Origin: Calditrichota bacterium
GTDB lineage: Bacteria; Calditrichota; Calditrichia; RBG-13-44-9
Direction: 5' to 3'
NCBI GenBank assembly: GCA_024276455.1
Contig: JAJRXE010000339.1
Span: 1-14,475, forward strand
Length of the DNA: 14,475 nucleotides
Shown here piece by piece: positions 12,666 through 14,475 of the stretch. Made by a program: the position numbers and the translations under genes. The first letter of the stretch is position 1. Every line of letters begins with the position of its first letter. The notes beneath the pieces are model-generated. The model saw nothing but the letters and a program-made list of their open reading frames with translations, searched no databases and had not been told where the DNA came from.

Positions 12666-13217
12666 ATGCAACGTTTTTTTCTTTTCTTACTGTCGGTTAT
12701 TTTAGCCATCGGACTGTTCTTTTGTACTAAAGATCAGGACAAATCCATTGGGGGTAGACACCACCCGGCGGTGACCATAAAAACCATTCAACCATTTTAT
12801 TACGTGTTTTTAGCGGACGTGCCTTCTTCCCGGAACCATTCAAACATCCTGCAGGAATTAAAGGCTCAATTGCAGCAACAACACATTCAGCCAGCCGGCC
12901 CAATCATCAGAATTCAGAACAGCACTTCCCGGACGATGGAGACCGATTCATCCCGCTGGATTGTGGGCGTTCCGGTAACAGATAGTTTGAGGGTGAAAGT
13001 ACCCCTGCGGTGCGGAAAATGGGGATTCACCCGGGTCGCTTCACTACTTGCCGACGGCTCCTACCCGCAAAACAAAGAGGGGTACAAACGGCTCAAGCAC
13101 TTTTTGCGGGACAAGAACTTGCCAGAGGCTGGCCCGCTTTTGGAACGCAATTTAAACCATTCCAGCCAAATTCCTCCAGAAAATTTTCCCACCGAAATCT
13201 GGATTCCGGTCGAGTAA
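12666..13217 (+). CDS. Lipoprotein with GyrI-like (AraC effector-binding type) ligand-binding domain
   Basis: 183 residues from ATG 12666, the first methionine inside the transcript predicted from the adjacent promoter. GAGAGGT lies 8-9 bases upstream. The leader MQRFFLFLLSVILAIGLFF precedes C20-T-K-D, a lipoprotein signal again with Phe at -1. Residues about 35-183 match the GyrI-like/AraC effector-binding pattern: a first beta strand with FYYVFLADVPSS, a helix ILQELKAQLQQQ, then GPIIRIQ, WIVGVPV, and the duplicated half with ADGSYPQNKEGYKRLKHFL, ending in the characteristic PTEIWIPVE. In this fold the TEI glutamate region usually lines a pocket for hydrophobic or cationic ligands. Here the domain is exported and lipid-anchored instead of being fused to a DNA-binding domain. 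The ligand and function are unknown. The gene appears monocistronic. Confidence 0.78.
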   Translation: MQRFFLFLLSVILAIGLFFCTKDQDKSIGGRHHPAVTIKTIQPFYYVFLADVPSSRNHSNILQELKAQLQQQHIQPAGPIIRIQNSTSRTMETDSSRWIVGVPVTDSLRVKVPLRCGKWGFTRVASLLADGSYPQNKEGYKRLKHFLRDKNLPEAGPLLERNLNHSSQIPPENFPTEIWIPVE

Positions 13218-13235
13218 TCCCGGCGCCGGAATTTT
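13203..13235 (+). terminator. Probable terminator of the GyrI-like lipoprotein gene
   Basis: ATTCCGG (13203-13209) pairs with CCGGAAT (13226-13232) and is followed by TTT. The 5' arm lies within the last codons of the gene, the loop holds the stop codon, and an internal CCGGCGCCGG palindrome (13220-13229) offers a competing fold. The T-run is short. Confidence 0.4.
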
Positions 13236-13407
13236 GCCCTTGAGAACCTTCATTGCAGCTTCCCTAGGTCTGCTCCAGGAAGCGCTCCGTTTTCTCAAAA
13301 ACCATGTTTTTGTATTGAATAACAGCGGATATTTCTACCGCACCGCCAGATTTTAGCGGGAGTGCGGTTCAAAAGAGAATCTGAGGGCAATCGAATTTCC
13401 GGCAGGC
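13236..13407. other. Convergent spacer with two unexplained hairpins
   Basis: There is no coding signal. CAAAAAC-CAT-GTTTTTG (13296-13312) is a perfect 7-bp stem with a 3-base loop. ACCGCAC (13337-13343) pairs with GTGCGGT (13362-13368), extended by CGC/GCG inside. Neither has a T-tract. They could be extra terminator elements or part of a small RNA, and I cannot tell which. Confidence 0.4.
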
Positions 13408-13445
13408 AAAAAAAAGCGCCGGAGGTTTGAACAATCCGCCGGCGC
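13408..13445 (-). terminator. Strong intrinsic terminator of pepD
   Basis: On the minus strand GCGCCGG (13445-13439) pairs perfectly with CCGGCGC (13422-13416), followed directly by eight T residues (13415-13408). It begins 11 bases after the pepD stop codon. Confidence 0.9.
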
Positions 13446-13456
13446 CAGTACGCTTC

Positions 13457-14475
13457 TTATTCCGCTAATTTTTCCAGCATCGTCACCAAAAATTTCCAGA
13501 ATTTTTCTACCGTGGAAATCTGCACCTTTTCATCCGGAGAATGGGCTCCCTGAATGGTGGGACCGAAAGAAATCATGTCCATTCCAGGGAACTTGTCGCC
13601 AATGATTCCGGTTTCCAGGCCGGCATGAATGGCTTTGACCTCCGGTTCAATCCCGAAGAGCTCTTTCCAGATGGCTTTGGCTTTTTTCAACAACGGAGAA
13701 TCGGGATTGGGTTTCCAGGCCGGGTAACCGCCGCCGGAATGCACCTCTGCCCCGGCAAGGTAGCCGCAGGCTTTCACCATTTGATTAATCTCATCCAGCT
13801 CGCTACCCACGGAACTGCGTTGACTGGTCAGAATGGCAATTTTGCCTTCCTTTTCGCTCACCACCGCCAGATTGGTGGAGGTTTCCACCAGACCCGGAAT
13901 GGCCAGACTCATGGCAATCACGCCGTGGGGAATAACGTAAAGCAGGTTCAACAGGCGTTCTTGCAGTGCTTTGGTAAACACCGTTCCGGGGGCGTCGAAA
14001 CCGGAGGATTCCACCGTTAGCGTCACCTTGGGATCGATGAGCTGGTATTCGTCCCGATAGGTGGCCTGGTAATCGGCAGCGGCCTTCTGTAAATCCGCCA
14101 CTTTTGCCACCGGTACATACACAATGGCTTCCGCTTCGCGGGGAATGGCGTTGTGTTTGCTGCCGCCTTCCAGAAAAGCCAGTCGTCCGTCCACCTGCGG
14201 TAAAACATTCCACAGGAAGCGGTTCAGCAATTTAATGGCATTACCCCGGCCCTCGTGAATGTTCAATCCGGAATGTCCGCCGATTAATCCCCCCAATTTT
14301 ACCATGACCGCCTGGTAATCGGCCGGAGCCTTTTCGTTGTCAATTTTCAAGAAGATTTCCGTATCGCGGCCACCGGCACAGCCAATGTAAATCACATCGT
14401 CTTCTTCCGAATCCATGTTCAGCAAAATGCGTCCTTCCAGAGCATCCGGTTTAATTTCCGTTGCTCCGGTCAGAC
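13457..14475 (-). CDS. pepD: Aminoacyl-histidine dipeptidase PepD (M20C), C-terminal part, start beyond the window edge
   Basis: The frame stays open to the right edge, reading LTGATEIKPDALEGRI before LLNMDSEEDD, so the TTG at 14425 is internal and the N terminus lies beyond 14475. Recognisable M20C motifs in order are NMDSEE, with the metal-ligand Asp, followed by IGCAGGRD; GGLIGGHSGLNIHEGRGNA, the lid-domain dimer contact; SKHNAIPREA; SQRSSVGSELDEI; GYPAWKPNPDSPLL; IHAGLETG; and MISFGPTIQGAHSPDEKVQI, whose His is the last metal ligand. These closely parallel E. coli PepD. The enzyme is a cytosolic Zn/Co-dependent dipeptidase that cleaves Xaa-His and many other dipeptides, used for peptide catabolism and turnover. 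About 340 of the usual 480-odd residues are visible, with no sign of decay. A strong terminator follows, facing the lipoprotein gene. Confidence 0.95.
   Translation of the reverse strand, partial: LTGATEIKPDALEGRILLNMDSEEDDVIYIGCAGGRDTEIFLKIDNEKAPADYQAVMVKLGGLIGGHSGLNIHEGRGNAIKLLNRFLWNVLPQVDGRLAFLEGGSKHNAIPREAEAIVYVPVAKVADLQKAAADYQATYRDEYQLIDPKVTLTVESSGFDAPGTVFTKALQERLLNLLYVIPHGVIAMSLAIPGLVETSTNLAVVSEKEGKIAILTSQRSSVGSELDEINQMVKACGYLAGAEVHSGGGYPAWKPNPDSPLLKKAKAIWKELFGIEPEVKAIHAGLETGIIGDKFPGMDMISFGPTIQGAHSPDEKVQISTVEKFWKFLVTMLEKLAE

Overview
The window looks like a chromosomal segment from a Gram-negative anaerobe of the Fibrobacterota-Chlorobiota-Bacteroidota side of the tree, most likely a thermophile-like member of the Calditrichota (Caldithrix relatives). 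This placement is inference. It rests on a type IX secretion-type PorD/DUF4835 protein, large multiheme cytochromes of a type known from Geobacter, many His-Asp and Ser/Thr signalling proteins, and lipoproteins exported by a C-containing leader. No rRNA, tRNA, CRISPR array, insertion sequence or prophage was found.

Layout. (1) Positions 1-2680, plus strand: the 3' part of a hybrid histidine kinase (two receiver domains plus HPt), then a receiver-SpoIIE/PP2C phosphatase. Together they look like a phosphorelay feeding a Ser/Thr phosphatase output. (2) 2723-3703, minus: a DUF697/YcjF-like membrane protein. (3) 3704-4143: an AT-rich divergent region with a good plus-strand promoter overlapped by a perfect 16-bp palindrome. 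(4) 4144-7468, plus: an apparent three-gene operon of outer-membrane beta-barrel, exported 12-heme cytochrome, and 11-heme lipoprotein cytochrome. This has the parts list and gene order of a porin-cytochrome electron conduit. Two tandem intrinsic terminators close it. (5) 7571-8659, plus: a divergent YchF/OLA1-family P-loop NTPase whose 3' end overlaps the convergent gene by 11 bp. (6) 12404 back to 8649, minus: PorD/DUF4835, then a Ser/Thr protein kinase, then a 542-codon frame. The last two are in fact one continuous reading frame of 931 codons broken by a single in-frame TAG. (7) 12666-13217, plus: a lipoprotein carrying a GyrI-like ligand-binding domain. (8) 13457 to the window end, minus: the C-terminal part of PepD dipeptidase, with a textbook terminator.

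The two most noteworthy items are the kinase/STAND-like ATPase reading frame interrupted by an amber codon inside its nucleotide-binding domain, and the self-contained beta-barrel plus 23-heme operon under what looks like a regulated promoter. The operon fits extracellular or trans-outer-membrane electron transfer. The signalling genes at the left edge and the kinase may respond to envelope or redox state, but nothing in the sequence ties them directly to the operon.
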